64,000 bases of DNA from Halocafeteria seosinensis. Taxonomy: Eukaryota; Sar; Bigyra; Bicosoecida. The stretch spans positions 109,021 to 173,020 of the forward strand of contig LVLI01000100.1 of the NCBI GenBank assembly GCA_001687465.1, written 5' to 3'. Position 1 is the stretch's first letter; each line of letters begins with the position of its first letter. Positions 1-10,929 of this stretch are shown piece after piece. A program made the translations under genes and the position numbers. The notes below the pieces were generated by a model. That model was given only the letters and a program-made list of their open reading frames with translations, had not been told where the DNA came from and searched no databases.

Positions 1-912
1 CTCGACACCCCTTTGGTCACAGATACGGTACACAGCGAAGAATACACTGACGACGCGTCGGTTGGGATCGAAACAGATACGTCTGGCGGATCCAGCTGGG
101 AGTTGCACCAAAACTCACCGGCGGGTAACAGTCCTTGGTTTTACAGTGCTCGAGGGCTAAGAATTCGTCCCTTTTCGTATTTGTGCGCCCTATGTTGTTG
201 TCGTCAGATGCAGGAGCGCCCGGCATTAAATCGGATGATTACAGGAGAATATCCTATAGGAAGTAAAGGCAGGCATTGTTGCAGTGATCTACCGCCACCT
301 CGTGAAATTGCAAAAGACATGGCATGCATTCCCTGTATTAAACAGTGCGGGACCCCGTCAGCTGTGACGGCATGTAGTCGAAGTCTGGCCGTTTGGGCTA
401 TATGCATGGTGTTGGGTCCCTTCGTGGTCGCCGGCGCTGTCGTAATCGGAACTCTATTCTTGACTATGGACTTAGTGTTGATGCCAGTGATACTGGTGTT
501 GGGAACTATTCTCTCTTGTATTTTGCTAGAACCTTGCTTTCTTTCTGTTTCATTTTGTTGTGGTATGCGGTCTTCGAGACCCGGCTTCACGTTGACTGCT
601 TCGCTTGTTCGGTATTATTCCTTTTCCGGTCGAGTGAACGATAACGATACTTACTATTCGGAGCATAAAATTGTTGGATCGGTCGTTTTGGTAGAAAACG
701 CCAAATTTTTTCGTACTTTATGGGTACAAAGTACCGGAACAAATCCAGGAATGTCGTTTCAAGAACTGTTGGTCCGAAATCCTATATGGGGGTTATTCGA
801 ACCCGACGTACCAGCTGATGCCATCGCGAAGGCATGGGATGAGCTCATACGGCGATGCGGCGGCACACGTCCCTCATTTGTTCCTGAGAAAGCTTTATGG
901 GATATCATTTAA
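1..912 (+). CDS. Cys-rich multi-pass membrane protein, 5' end outside window
   Basis: The frame is open from the first base of the window to a TAA at 910-912, so this is the 3' part of a gene that begins further left (about 303 codons visible). I do not recognise a family. The N-terminal half is hydrophilic and rich in Cys, including a CALCCC cluster and several CxxC pairs. A long hydrophobic stretch at about 380-560 is enough for two transmembrane helices, followed by FCCG and a soluble tail of about 115 residues with mixed charge. The Cys clusters beside the membrane could be lipid-modified or metal-binding; this is inference. No intron is needed in the visible part. An unrelated SH3 gene follows on the same strand 575 bp downstream. 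Confidence 0.55.
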   Translation, partial: LDTPLVTDTVHSEEYTDDASVGIETDTSGGSSWELHQNSPAGNSPWFYSARGLRIRPFSYLCALCCCRQMQERPALNRMITGEYPIGSKGRHCCSDLPPPREIAKDMACIPCIKQCGTPSAVTACSRSLAVWAICMVLGPFVVAGAVVIGTLFLTMDLVLMPVILVLGTILSCILLEPCFLSVSFCCGMRSSRPGFTLTASLVRYYSFSGRVNDNDTYYSEHKIVGSVVLVENAKFFRTLWVQSTGTNPGMSFQELLVRNPIWGLFEPDVPADAIAKAWDELIRRCGGTRPSFVPEKALWDII

Positions 913-1487
913 AACCCGGAAACACACATCAGTAGACTCTCAACTGCAGAACACATTATATTCCTCCTCTGGGAAGACGTTGACCTCAATATTTGTAGCC
1001 AAGAAGAACATGCATTGCTATTACCACAGCACCCCCAAAGCTTTTGAAGGTTCTGATTGTTTCAAAGTTTCAATATTACGTGTACTTGTACTTGTGGTTG
1101 GCTGATGTGCTGCGCCGAGGTTTCAGCGGAAGTTGAGCTTACAATATTCCTCTAACGGAGCTTATAATACATGTATGGTATTCCTCTACAATAACGCCTT
1201 TGCATTCAAGCCGGCAATTATTCCCAATTTACACCTTTGACGCTTTCAACCCATTCAAGAGTGCTTCCTTAGTAGCAGTTCTTAGTAATACTTCCACGAA
1301 TGTCGTAAGCGAATCGTACAACGATTCGTACAAGTTACTAACTGACGAAGCAAACAATCATTTCGCCACAAGGCGCCTTCGGATATTACAGCATAATTGC
1401 AATGTCTACGTCTTGTCAAGACCCACCGTTGTTCATTCAAGTATATCTTTAAGCGTGGTACAGTCTCCGAGGCTCATTTACGAGAGA
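913..1487. other. intergenic, nothing recognised
   Basis: This stretch lies between the stop of the Cys-rich membrane protein and the proposed ATG of the SH3 gene. It has only short frames without domain signal. An open frame runs into the SH3 exon from about 1200, but its N-terminal part (Ser/Asn/Val-rich) has no recognisable character, so I treat it as leader; extra 5' sequence or exons of the SH3 gene could lie here. Confidence 0.4.
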
Positions 1488-2539
1488 ATGGGCACTGAAC
1501 CGACGCATATCGTGGAGCACAATTTCACATCTGAAGGGCCTGAAGAGCTATCATGCGATGCAGGGGATCTTGTAGCCGAAATCCGTAAGTTTGCACACAG
1601 ATGTGATGAATGGAGCTACGAATGGGCGCATATACACGATGATACTCTGGTGGTGCAGAGAATACGAACGTGGATAGCGCGGAGGGATGGACTTTAGTCC
1701 TCCGCGTCAAAAGTGCGTTAATTCGTGATCCAACCAGTTTGGAAGAGAATTCAGGCTTTGTACCCACTGGTAAGTAGGAAATTCATCCGGATTTTTATGG
1801 TCAAATCATGCATAAGGTGCCTTCTCTTGCCCCGCAGAATACATCCGACGGCTGTCGCAGAAGGAGAAGAACGAACATCGGGCAAGCCAGTCAGGCTCAC
1901 ATCTGCAATCTCAGCCTCAGAGCTCCCCTTCTGCTACAACGGCGGTTTCTGAGCGATATGAGCGGTCCCCACAAACGCAATCGCAGAACTTTGGCAACAC
2001 CCAAAGCTCATGGGGTAGCAGCCCGTTGCGCACATCGGCTCTTCGCGGAACCCAAACATCCCCCGATTCACCGTTTTTCACTCCCTCAATAAATGTGAAA
2101 GGCGACCAGAAGCCTCGTCAGACCCATGAAGATACAACTGCATTGGCAAGCACCGGTGGCTCTCGTTTAAGCCATTCAGCGGGCAACAATGTAGATCAGA
2201 ATCTAAGGTACGTTGTGTACAATTAGAATGATTGATATGATGTTCTGGGCATCTTCATGAGCGTTTCACAGTAATGAATACCGCCACCTATTTGCGAGTC
2301 AAGAGGACTGGTACTCACAAGTTAATTCTCGAAGAAAGGCAGCGTACCAGAGCATAGAGCGCAGTTTGGACTCTCTGAACACGCGCATCCTCAAGACAGA
2401 CGAAAAGTCATCTTCTGTTATCGATAAGTTAAAGGAGCTTGACGTGTTGATAGATGAGGAAAGGAGGAGGTGGCAGGACCGCTTAGATGAGGAGCAGCAA
2501 TACCTCACTGAAGAGGAGGGGACCGAAGCAACGTATTGA
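1488..2539 (+). CDS. SH3-domain protein with C-terminal coiled coil
   Basis: Proposed exons are 1488-1584, 1659-1769, 1838-2207 and 2272-2539 (846 nt, 281 aa), all with GT-AG introns of 62-74 nt. Joined, residues about 8-70 form an SH3 domain: an ALYDF-like start (HNFTSEGPEELSCDAGDLV), the tryptophan in EGWT, and the closing strand SGFVPTEYIRRL. SH3 folds bind Pro-rich peptides in scaffolds and cytoskeletal or endocytic adaptors. The middle (exon 3) is Ser/Gln/Thr-rich and disordered. The end (exon 4) is a charged helical coiled coil ending DEEQQYLTEEEG. The domain becomes visible only after removing the introns at 1585-1658 and 1770-1837. The start at 1488 is the nearest ATG before the SH3 domain; upstream exons are possible. 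Likely an adaptor; the partner is unknown. Confidence 0.75.
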
Positions 2540-3431
2540 TAGCTCGGGGCTCCAATCATGCTTGATTATTTTGCATGTTCGTCATACAGGAGCTCAACTT
2601 GTAATGTTTTAAAACCAAAGTGGAACGAATACCGCGTGATATTGCATGGGGTTTTCTCCACATTGCGGAATGCAAGCGGATATATAGTTTGACTGAATCC
2701 CCACATGCATGATAGATAAGATATGTATTGGAATAAGAGTACCAAGTGGTAGGATATCGAAGTAGATAATCGTACAACGTTGTACCTTAGCTTGAGGCTC
2801 TTGGTAAGGGCTTATGTCCTTCTCATATACTTCGTTTTTGATAATCAACTTAACGGTAGCAAGTTTTCTCACTGAGTAACAATATCTTGACTTCATCCCA
2901 CCACACCACACGTGGTTCACCGTAACGTTCGTCGTGGTCCGTGACTTTNNAACCAACCGAACCCGACGAAATGTTTGTCGTGTTGGGCAACTTTCCTCGC
3001 ATCTGCAGAAGCTGAGCAGAGTCTGGGACGATAATGCCTTACATGCGCTTTTTATTACATCCGTCGCACGCACCATTTCATAGATATACACTCACTTTGT
3101 ATTGGTATTCGTTCAGGTAAGTATTTGCCACTGTTTTGGTGGATAAAAGGATCACTAGGAACCATGGTTCTGTCCCTCGTTTGAGCGTTCCTTTTGCTCT
3201 ATACAATGTCCATGGGATATTTTATTGACGATTCCAGTTCATCAAGATAAAGAAATCCATCCATCCTTTGTTGCTGCTGCTGTTGCAGGTGTCCTCGGGG
3301 ACGTAGTGTGGGAAAATTGGGATTTGCCACTTCCACATCGGAGGAATTGAAACTATTCTGAGACCACTCTATCTATCTTGATTGCCTCGCTGTGTTGGAG
3401 CGATTATTATGGGCGCACACAGTCTTAGAGC
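2540..3431. other. intergenic with a two-base assembly gap
   Basis: About 0.9 kb without a supported gene. Two ambiguous bases (nn) sit at 2949-2950. A minus-strand frame spans them (2609-3091), but its composition (many Cys, Arg and Ile, no domain) does not look like protein. A short CTG/TTG-rich run lies near 3270-3290. Confidence 0.4.
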
Positions 3432-3474
3432 ATGAAGAGCGAGACAGGCAGCCACTATAAGGAGGGAGGACGGT

Positions 3475-3624
3475 ATGGGCAGTACCAAAGTCCTCGCTCG
3501 GGCGCTGGAAAAATCAATGGCACTTCATGCAACCATGCAAGCAGTAATGGGAACGAAAGCCACAAGGGGTCTTTCCGAAGTCGTTGCGGATTTCGAGGAG
3601 TCTCTCTCCAGTTCCCCGTCCTAA
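3475..3624 (+). other. 49-codon upstream frame overlapping the Sel1 start (uORF or misframed exon)
   Basis: An ATG at 3475 opens 49 codons rich in Ala, Lys, Met and Glu (begins MGSTKVLARALEKSMALH) and closes at TAA 3622-3624. The last A of that stop is the first base of the ATG at 3624, giving the overlap TAATG. The peptide looks more like real helical protein than the Ser/Gly/Arg-rich translation of the main frame over the same bases. It may be a regulatory uORF with stop-restart, or the true N-terminus displaced by a frame error. Confidence 0.35.
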
Positions 3625-4898
3625 TGAGAATACTTCTGTATCTGGGGGCAACAGTGATGTCTATGAGCACCAGTCCCTCCCGGGTTGAAGTCAAGTCTCC
3701 AAGAGAAAACATAGAGTTCCTCTATCCAGAAGCTCACGGAGGATACAACGAACTTCTGGGTGACAAAGTACCTTTTGAATTCACAAACACTGATGGGACT
3801 AGCGAATTGACTCCTGAAGTTTTGGAAAGCACTCGTCTAAGAGCTAAGCGAGGCGATGCTGGTACGTGTAGTTCACCCACTGTTCTGATGGACTCTGTTT
3901 TACATGTTGTTTACTGATTTACTCAAACAGATGCATCATACTTCCTTGGATTGCTTTCTTTCTATGGGCACCATGTCCCGAAGAGCCGGATGCGTGCCTC
4001 CCACTATTTCAGGTTTTCTGCTGAGAAAGGACATGTAGGCTCACAGACTAACCTTGGGGTGATGCTTGCTAACGGTTTAGGCATTGCTCGCAATGATTTG
4101 GAAGCTATATATTGGTTCCACCGAGCCGCGGAGAGCAACCACATGGAAGCGCAGTGGTGGCTAGGGAAAATGTATATCGAAGGAAGAAGTAATTTGCCTC
4201 CTCAGCAAGCCCAAGGAGAAGCTTTCCACGTACGTATCATCTAGAGCCAGAATTAGCGCAGTTCGTGCTTTACTTTGCTTGTTCGGGTCTGTTTTGCCTT
4301 TCAGTGGTTACAATTGGCAGCGTCTAGAGGTGGAGTTCCACCTAAACATTACCTTGGAATGATGTACGAAAACGGAATTGGAGTACCTGTAGACTACAGC
4401 ATGGCCCGGGACCTTTACATCGAGGCAGCCCGTGGTCAAATGCCTGACTCTATGTACAACCTAGCATTAATGTATGCACATGGGCGAGGCACGGGGCAGG
4501 ATTATTTGGAGGCTATTCGGTTATTGAATACAGCTGCAGCGGAATATAAGCACCCAGCGTCTGCGCTCGCCCTGGCGCTGATGCGAGTCAGGGGCTTAGG
4601 AACCGAAATTGACTACGGGGATGCTTTCCAGTGGCTTGAACTAGCCATCAAAGGAGAAGGAGTGATAGCAGAAGAGGCGATGAGAGTTAAGATGATATTA
4701 AAAGAATCATTGAGAAATGCAGAAGATTATGCAGACAGTATCATCGGGCAACACAATCTTCACAACGAGGATCCGGAGGTGGTCGAAAAGCACAAACGAC
4801 AGTTAATGATGCAATACTTGCAAAACAACAGTCCAAACGTTCACTTAACTCCAGATTTGAGACTTCAAATCCCAAAGGAGCGATGGGGTCTACCCTGA
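3624..4898 (+). CDS. Sel1-like (TPR-type) repeat protein
   Basis: Exons 3624-3861, 3931-4229 and 4305-4898 give 376 aa (an ATG at 3432 in the same frame would give 440 aa). From about residue 80 onward there are at least five Sel1-like repeats of about 36 residues, recognised by units such as SQTNLGVMLANGLGI, AQWWLGKMYIEG, KHYLGMMYENGIGV, SMYNLALMYAHGRGT and SALALALMRVRGLGT, each followed by an A..W...AA helix. Sel1 repeats form alpha-solenoids that scaffold protein complexes; in eukaryotes the best-known member is the SEL1/Hrd3 adaptor of ER-associated degradation, but this protein is shorter and lacks a clear C-terminal transmembrane helix, so a generic scaffold is safer. The N-terminus is uncertain because coding character appears to change frame twice before 3700. 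Confidence 0.75.
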
Positions 4899-5153
4899 GT
4901 GACTGAGTCGCCGGCATATTCAACATTACTTGGTTGAAGTTTGGGAGGCTCTTGGCGTTCGCAACGCGAATAGTGCTCAGCAACCTCCGCTACAAACAAC
5001 ACCTTAATATAAATGTAAACTTTCGGATTGTTATGAGTGTTTTGCTACGACCACTGATATGTATACATTCCCTCTTTGAAGGCGTTATCTTCTTCTATAA
5101 AAGGTTGAAAGGGGGAAGAATCTCACTTTGGTGACTGATCCTCGCTAAGGAGC

Positions 5154-7022
5154 ATGGGCCAAATACCAGACGATGTTTCCGTCGTACATGTAGCCTGGTC
5201 AACGACATTCATTCTAGCCCACACGGTATCTTCTCATCTGTTGATGGCTAAGGCATGGGGTGTGTCCGTCAGCTTCGTAAGTCGCCAGTGACGTTCTCTT
5301 TTGGAACACTCTTACCATATTGTTGTTATCTGGCACAACAGGTACTTTGTTTTCTCCCACTATGCATCAGCTATGCTACTAAGAGTTTGATGTCTATTGG
5401 AGGCATCGTTGTATCCTTTCGAGCTCTTATCGACGTGCCGACCGCAAGGTACTTAGAGCTGCCAGAATGAGTGGCCACTTGAAAGAGTTTGTAAGATCTC
5501 TCGCAGATTATGTCCACCTTCGTTGATAGCTCGGTTTTCCAGTTTCTTTGGCAACGCTTCTCTCGGTAAGCAGTTACTAGCCAATACGCATGGCCACTCT
5601 CATAAGTAGTTACGATTTGGTCATATACAGCCAGTCAAGCAGTTATGGTCGGTTTGTTCCTCGATTCTCAAGATCACGCCACAAGACTCGAAGCTTCGAC
5701 ATTGTTGTCAGTACTGACTATTGTTGTCTTATTGAGCTTGTCAGTGATTGCTGGAGCAACGTACAGTACCCATAACTCGTCGAATGTCGGGGTAGTGGAA
5801 AGTTTCTTTTCCTTTTACGTCCATGTCTCGTTGCTGGTACTGCTTATAGCTCTTAAGAGTCCGTTGGACGCCAATTGGTTTGCTACATTTTCGCCGGTGT
5901 ATATATTATTGTTAGGAACATTCGTCGGTTCCTGCTGCGTTTTCGTCCGCACCTTTTCGAGTGTGGCATTCATGTTTGGTAAATCGCTTCGAGATAACTT
6001 TGACAAACTGAAGGCGTGCTCATGCTGCAAGAAATCGTCGTCGCCAACAAACAGCCGTTCGTCTCACCATGTCGAAGAAACATTTTATGGCGAAAACGAA
6101 ATGAAGAAGCATGGCGGTATACGGAGTGAAAGCGCTACTCCGAACGTCGAACTGAGTGAAAATCCGGTAGACGAAGCAACAAAATCCTTATTTTTCTTCT
6201 CCCTAGCTCTCCTTGTCATCACAACTGCCGTCGCGGTCTCATTGGTACGTCAACTGCATGTTTTTAACGTTTCGTGGTTGCCTGATAAGCACTGCCTTGT
6301 GCCACCTGCAGTTCTGGGTTGGGTCTTGTTTGGAAGCTGCGGAGTTGGAACGTGACGGGAATGTCATAAGACTGGACGAGGTCTGCGTACAGAATTCTTT
6401 GACTCCACTGGTTTTGTGCTCGTGGATATGCGTTGGCTTATGGATGACAGTTTCTGGTCACATTTTATCTTCTCAAGTCCACAGTAACATTCTCAGCTGG
6501 GCATCGGAGGGTTCCACAGACGATGAGACACATCCCGCGAAGCAACGAGATTCAGGATATATTAAGACGGGGAGAAGACTATCTAACATGCTTGTTCAAA
6601 GTCTAGTGCTGCCACCACATGCAACCATATTCGATGGAGAAGCAGAAGATCTAGTCGATGCAAACCAGTCTGATACCAGTACGTCTCATCCACCAAGCGA
6701 CCACTATAGCCCCTCCGCGAGGAGACTAACAGGGGGTTCCCGTGGCAGGTACTCTTCGGCTTTGACGCCTCCGCCAACCACCGGGATTTTCAGAAGTGAA
6801 CCAAGAAAGCGCAACTCGCTTGCTTCCTACCTGACTGGCATGTATTCGAGTGGGTACCTCAGTGTTCCGGAGGAGATAGACCAGGAAGAGCAGAACTACA
6901 GAGAACGCCAGAGTACCGCAATTATGACGCAGCCGAGGACAGTATCGCAGTCTATTGCAGGTTTAAATAGGGTGCATAATACGGGGAGGCAAGGTAAACG
7001 AAGCACATCTACCTTACGGTAG
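5154..7022 (+). CDS. multi-pass membrane protein, possible TMEM185/Fragile-X-F-like
   Basis: Five exons, 5154-5276, 5342-5448, 5507-5565, 5631-6244 and 6312-7022, sum to 537 aa with consistent phases; introns are 58-67 nt. The first three exons are short, and the N-terminus emerges only after splicing (MGQIPDDVSVVHVAWSTTF). About 7-8 hydrophobic helices are visible: near residues 13-60, 115-140, 150-200, and, after a hydrophilic loop with Cys-rich KACSCCKK and acidic/His segments, 255-330. The C-terminal ~190 residues are a Ser/Thr/Arg-rich cytosolic tail. The segment LKSPLDANWFATFSPVYILLLG resembles the repeated signature of the Tmemb_185A family, but I rate that weak. No transport or enzymatic motif is seen. 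Confidence 0.65.
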
Positions 7023-7217
7023 GAACATGCTTTAGCCCTTTCCTCGCTGAAGGAGTCAGTGCGATAGGAGGCGCATCCGGAGTATATTCATACTCATCTT
7101 GGTTAGATACGCTCTAGAATGACCCAATTTAAAGAACTCCGTCAATGCAAGACTATGCCACTTGAAATCTCCGTTACAAAAGCGCCCCCAATAGCATCCT
7201 GCTCTAACCTCTATTTG

Positions 7218-8614
<1,397 letters not shown>

Positions 8615-8654
8615 TGTAGTGTAAAGATGGGTACTTTTTAGTGAAGTGAGTGTC

Positions 8655-9137
8655 CTAGAAACAGTGTAAATCAACCCCTAAAGATGGCATCTTTCTAGTG
8701 ACACAGCGCCGATGTTGAAGTTGAAGCATTTTGTTAAGAATGCATACAAGTGTAACAAGTCTAAGGAGTCTTGTTGTAGAGTACAATGCGCAACACCTGG
8801 TTGGCCAGAAAAGTTTCGTTGTTTTATGTACTCTATGAGTAGCATTCAATTTCAAGTCGGTTGAGGCGAACTTAGCTATGGTGCCAGTCGAAAGTGTCGT
8901 CGGGATTCCAATCATTCCATACAGAGTTGTCCAGTATTTCCAGGTTTCAGATTCATCTGCCTTTGATTGTTTTCTGCGTTCACGACTGAATTTGATGTAG
9001 TCCTCTACCCTTTTCCTTCTGGCGGTTTCCTGTATCTCCCTAGGAAGTGACTGGAACACTCTAAGAAGCTCTTCACGAAGTTTCTTGTCGCTTTCTGTTC
9101 GCACGCCTTTAAGTAAAAAGATCCGTTGGTGGTGCAT
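8655..9137 (-). CDS. hypothetical basic helical protein (possible LYR/ACN9-like), model incomplete
   Basis: From an ATG at 9137 the minus strand encodes about 160 codons. The first ~80 residues look real: charged amphipathic helices with LRVFQSLPREIQET, RVEDYIKFSRERRK and ETWKYWTTLYG, which faintly recall the LYR/ACN9 mitochondrial assembly factors (LP.E......YIK..F). The remainder (from about 8890 down) is low in character and may be intronic or 3' UTR. Upstream minus-strand sequence to about 9690 also has protein-like fragments in shifting frames, so further 5' exons are likely but not resolved. It lies head-to-tail behind KRR1 on the same strand, and its 3' end overlaps the KRR1 promoter motif region. 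Confidence 0.3.
   Translation of the reverse strand: MHHQRIFLLKGVRTESDKKLREELLRVFQSLPREIQETARRKRVEDYIKFSRERRKQSKADESETWKYWTTLYGMIGIPTTLSTGTIAKFASTDLKLNATHRVHKTTKLFWPTRCCALYSTTRLLRLVTLVCILNKMLQLQHRRCVTRKMPSLGVDLHCF
8714..8728 (-). promoter_or_regulatory. TTCAACTTCAAC motif upstream of KRR1
   Basis: TGCTTCAACTTCAAC in gene orientation, about 100 bp upstream of the KRR1 ATG (8614). It shares 15 bases with the NEK copy. Confidence 0.45.
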
Positions 9138-9986
9138 CTTAAATCTTGCGCAATATTTTAAGGAGACCACCAGGCGTATCGTTGGTCAACTGCAACCCGT
9201 TCCAGCTCGGCACATTGAGTACTTCGATGAAAGGTTACCCTCCATTGTCTTATATTCATCAAAAGAACCGAAGACGGTAGAGTAATGCTCATAGTACGTA
9301 GACCAGCGCAATAGCTTTCACTTTCGACTGCGGGTGCAAACTCTTCCACATGTACAGACTGATCGCACTCAATGCTCGGTGTTTGTAGCAGTCCGAGAAG
9401 TTGCAAGTTCAAATGCGCCTTGGGAAACAGAGTTTCGTTATATTACCGGTACAATGGTAGTGCAAGTGTTTCAGTATCGGTTGCATCCCTCCAGTCGCGG
9501 CACCACCCCAGTCAACAAGTTTTCGGCGGTTGCGTATTTTGCTGGTGTCTGATGGCAGACTTTTCTCCATACTTCCCGTTCCTGTCTTGTTAATTGTACC
9601 AACCGCCTTGCAATACTCTTCTCGTACGTTGTGTTTGATTCCTTTGTAGCGGCTCCGTGCTTGCACTGTATGGTTTAGCCACATCCTTCGAAGCCTCCTG
9701 ATAGTTTCTTCAAAGATCGTCCAACACTTTCACTGAGTTTGTCTGACAAGTGTCTGGATATGGTCGACAAAATGTATTCTGTCAATTCTTACCCCACCGC
9801 TACCGGCTTACCGGGGTGGCTCGGGCGCACCGGGCACGGACAAGGGACGGGCGATCGAGTTTGCTACCTCGAAAGGCTAATTGTGTTGTCATTACACACA
9901 AAGGGTGACATTGGAAGACCCCAGAGCACGGTATTATCCCTGTCTCTTGTACTTGGAAGGGTTTCATTGGGTAACTATCTTCTAAA
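9138..9986. other. unresolved region, possible 5' exons of the minus-strand gene
   Basis: No complete gene is supported. A minus-strand frame at 9409-9684 (91 codons, Lys/Arg/Asn-rich) and another at 9158-9412 could be exons of the hypothetical gene ending near 8655, but I could not find a phase-consistent splice chain. The last part (about 9880-9986) is the leader of RPL44. Confidence 0.3.
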
Positions 9987-10708
9987 ATGGTAAGTGAATC
10001 GACCCAAAGGGAGAGCAGCCTCTCAAGTTGACTTCTGAGGGCTATATAGCTCCTGCAATCTCACATTTGAGATGTCTACTACAATGATGATACCGGTTCT
10101 AATCTTTCACGCATTCAATATTTTTTGCTGTGTCCTTTATGCAGGTAAATATCCCCAAAGAAAGACGGACCTTCTGTCCCAGCAAGGACTGTCGTAAACA
10201 TACCTCCCATAAGGTGTCTCAGTACAAAGCCGGAAAGGCCTCGTTATATGCACAAGGTAAGTTTTACCCCAATTGTAGTATCACGTTTGATGTTGGAGTG
10301 CTAGGAAGGAGAGCACTGGCTGTATGAAGTGGTGGCTCGGTGCTCCCCTGTAGAAATGCCAAAAAGGGGTAGGACAAAGGCAAAGGGAGTGGCTGGGAGG
10401 GCACGAGCACCTCGGGCATCTGGTTGACACCACCTTCAATGTCAATCTTTTCGTGGACTTACGATTGCATTAGGAATCCGAGCTCATGACCTCATGGCTT
10501 GTATGTTACGTCTATATACACAGGGAAGCGCCGTTACGACATGAAGCAGAAGGGTTATGGTGGTCAGACCAAGCCCGTATTCCGCAAGAAAGCCAAGACA
10601 ACAAAGAAGATTGTGCTCCGCTTGGAATGCAAACAATGCAAGATGAAACATCATGTTCCCATTAAGCGATGCAAAGTGTTCGAATTGGGTGCTAAGAAGA
10701 AAGTATAA
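9987..10708 (+). CDS. RPL44: 60S ribosomal protein eL42 (RPL44/RPL36A)
   Basis: Exons are 9987-9989 (only the ATG), 10145-10256 and 10524-10708; 99 aa. The product is a zinc-binding protein of the large ribosomal subunit near the E site. Seen: [19 protein letters not shown] with the C-x4-C pair, [43 protein letters not shown] with C-x2-C, and KRCKVFELG. The start codon followed at once by an intron is common in ribosomal-protein genes. The C-terminus ends GAKKKV and lacks the last few residues (QF end) of many orthologues. Introns of 155 and 267 nt are several times longer than the window norm of ~67 nt. Confidence 0.96.
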
Positions 10709-10929
10709 TTTGGGACATTTAAGCTTCTTGGTAGTAGTTATTTTATGGAGAATGCGGCTAAATACCGTGCTAACTAACACACAGTCACCCTTTTGAGTCA
10801 TGCAAAATATTTGACATCGAAAGCACACCTCACGATTGTAACACCATCGTCGACTCGACGACACTGCTTTACAGAGCACAATCACTTATTTCCGAAAGAT
10901 AGGAGTGAACACTAGTTCAGGATTGATAT

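Noticed and set aside
2609-3091. 160-codon minus-strand frame across the nn gap
   Set aside because: No domain, poor composition, and the two ambiguous bases make frame continuity unprovable.
9990-10144. C/D-box snoRNA in RPL44 intron 1 (ATGATGA near 10084)
   Set aside because: A C-box-like word is present but no D box (CTGA) follows at a suitable distance and no terminal stem forms.
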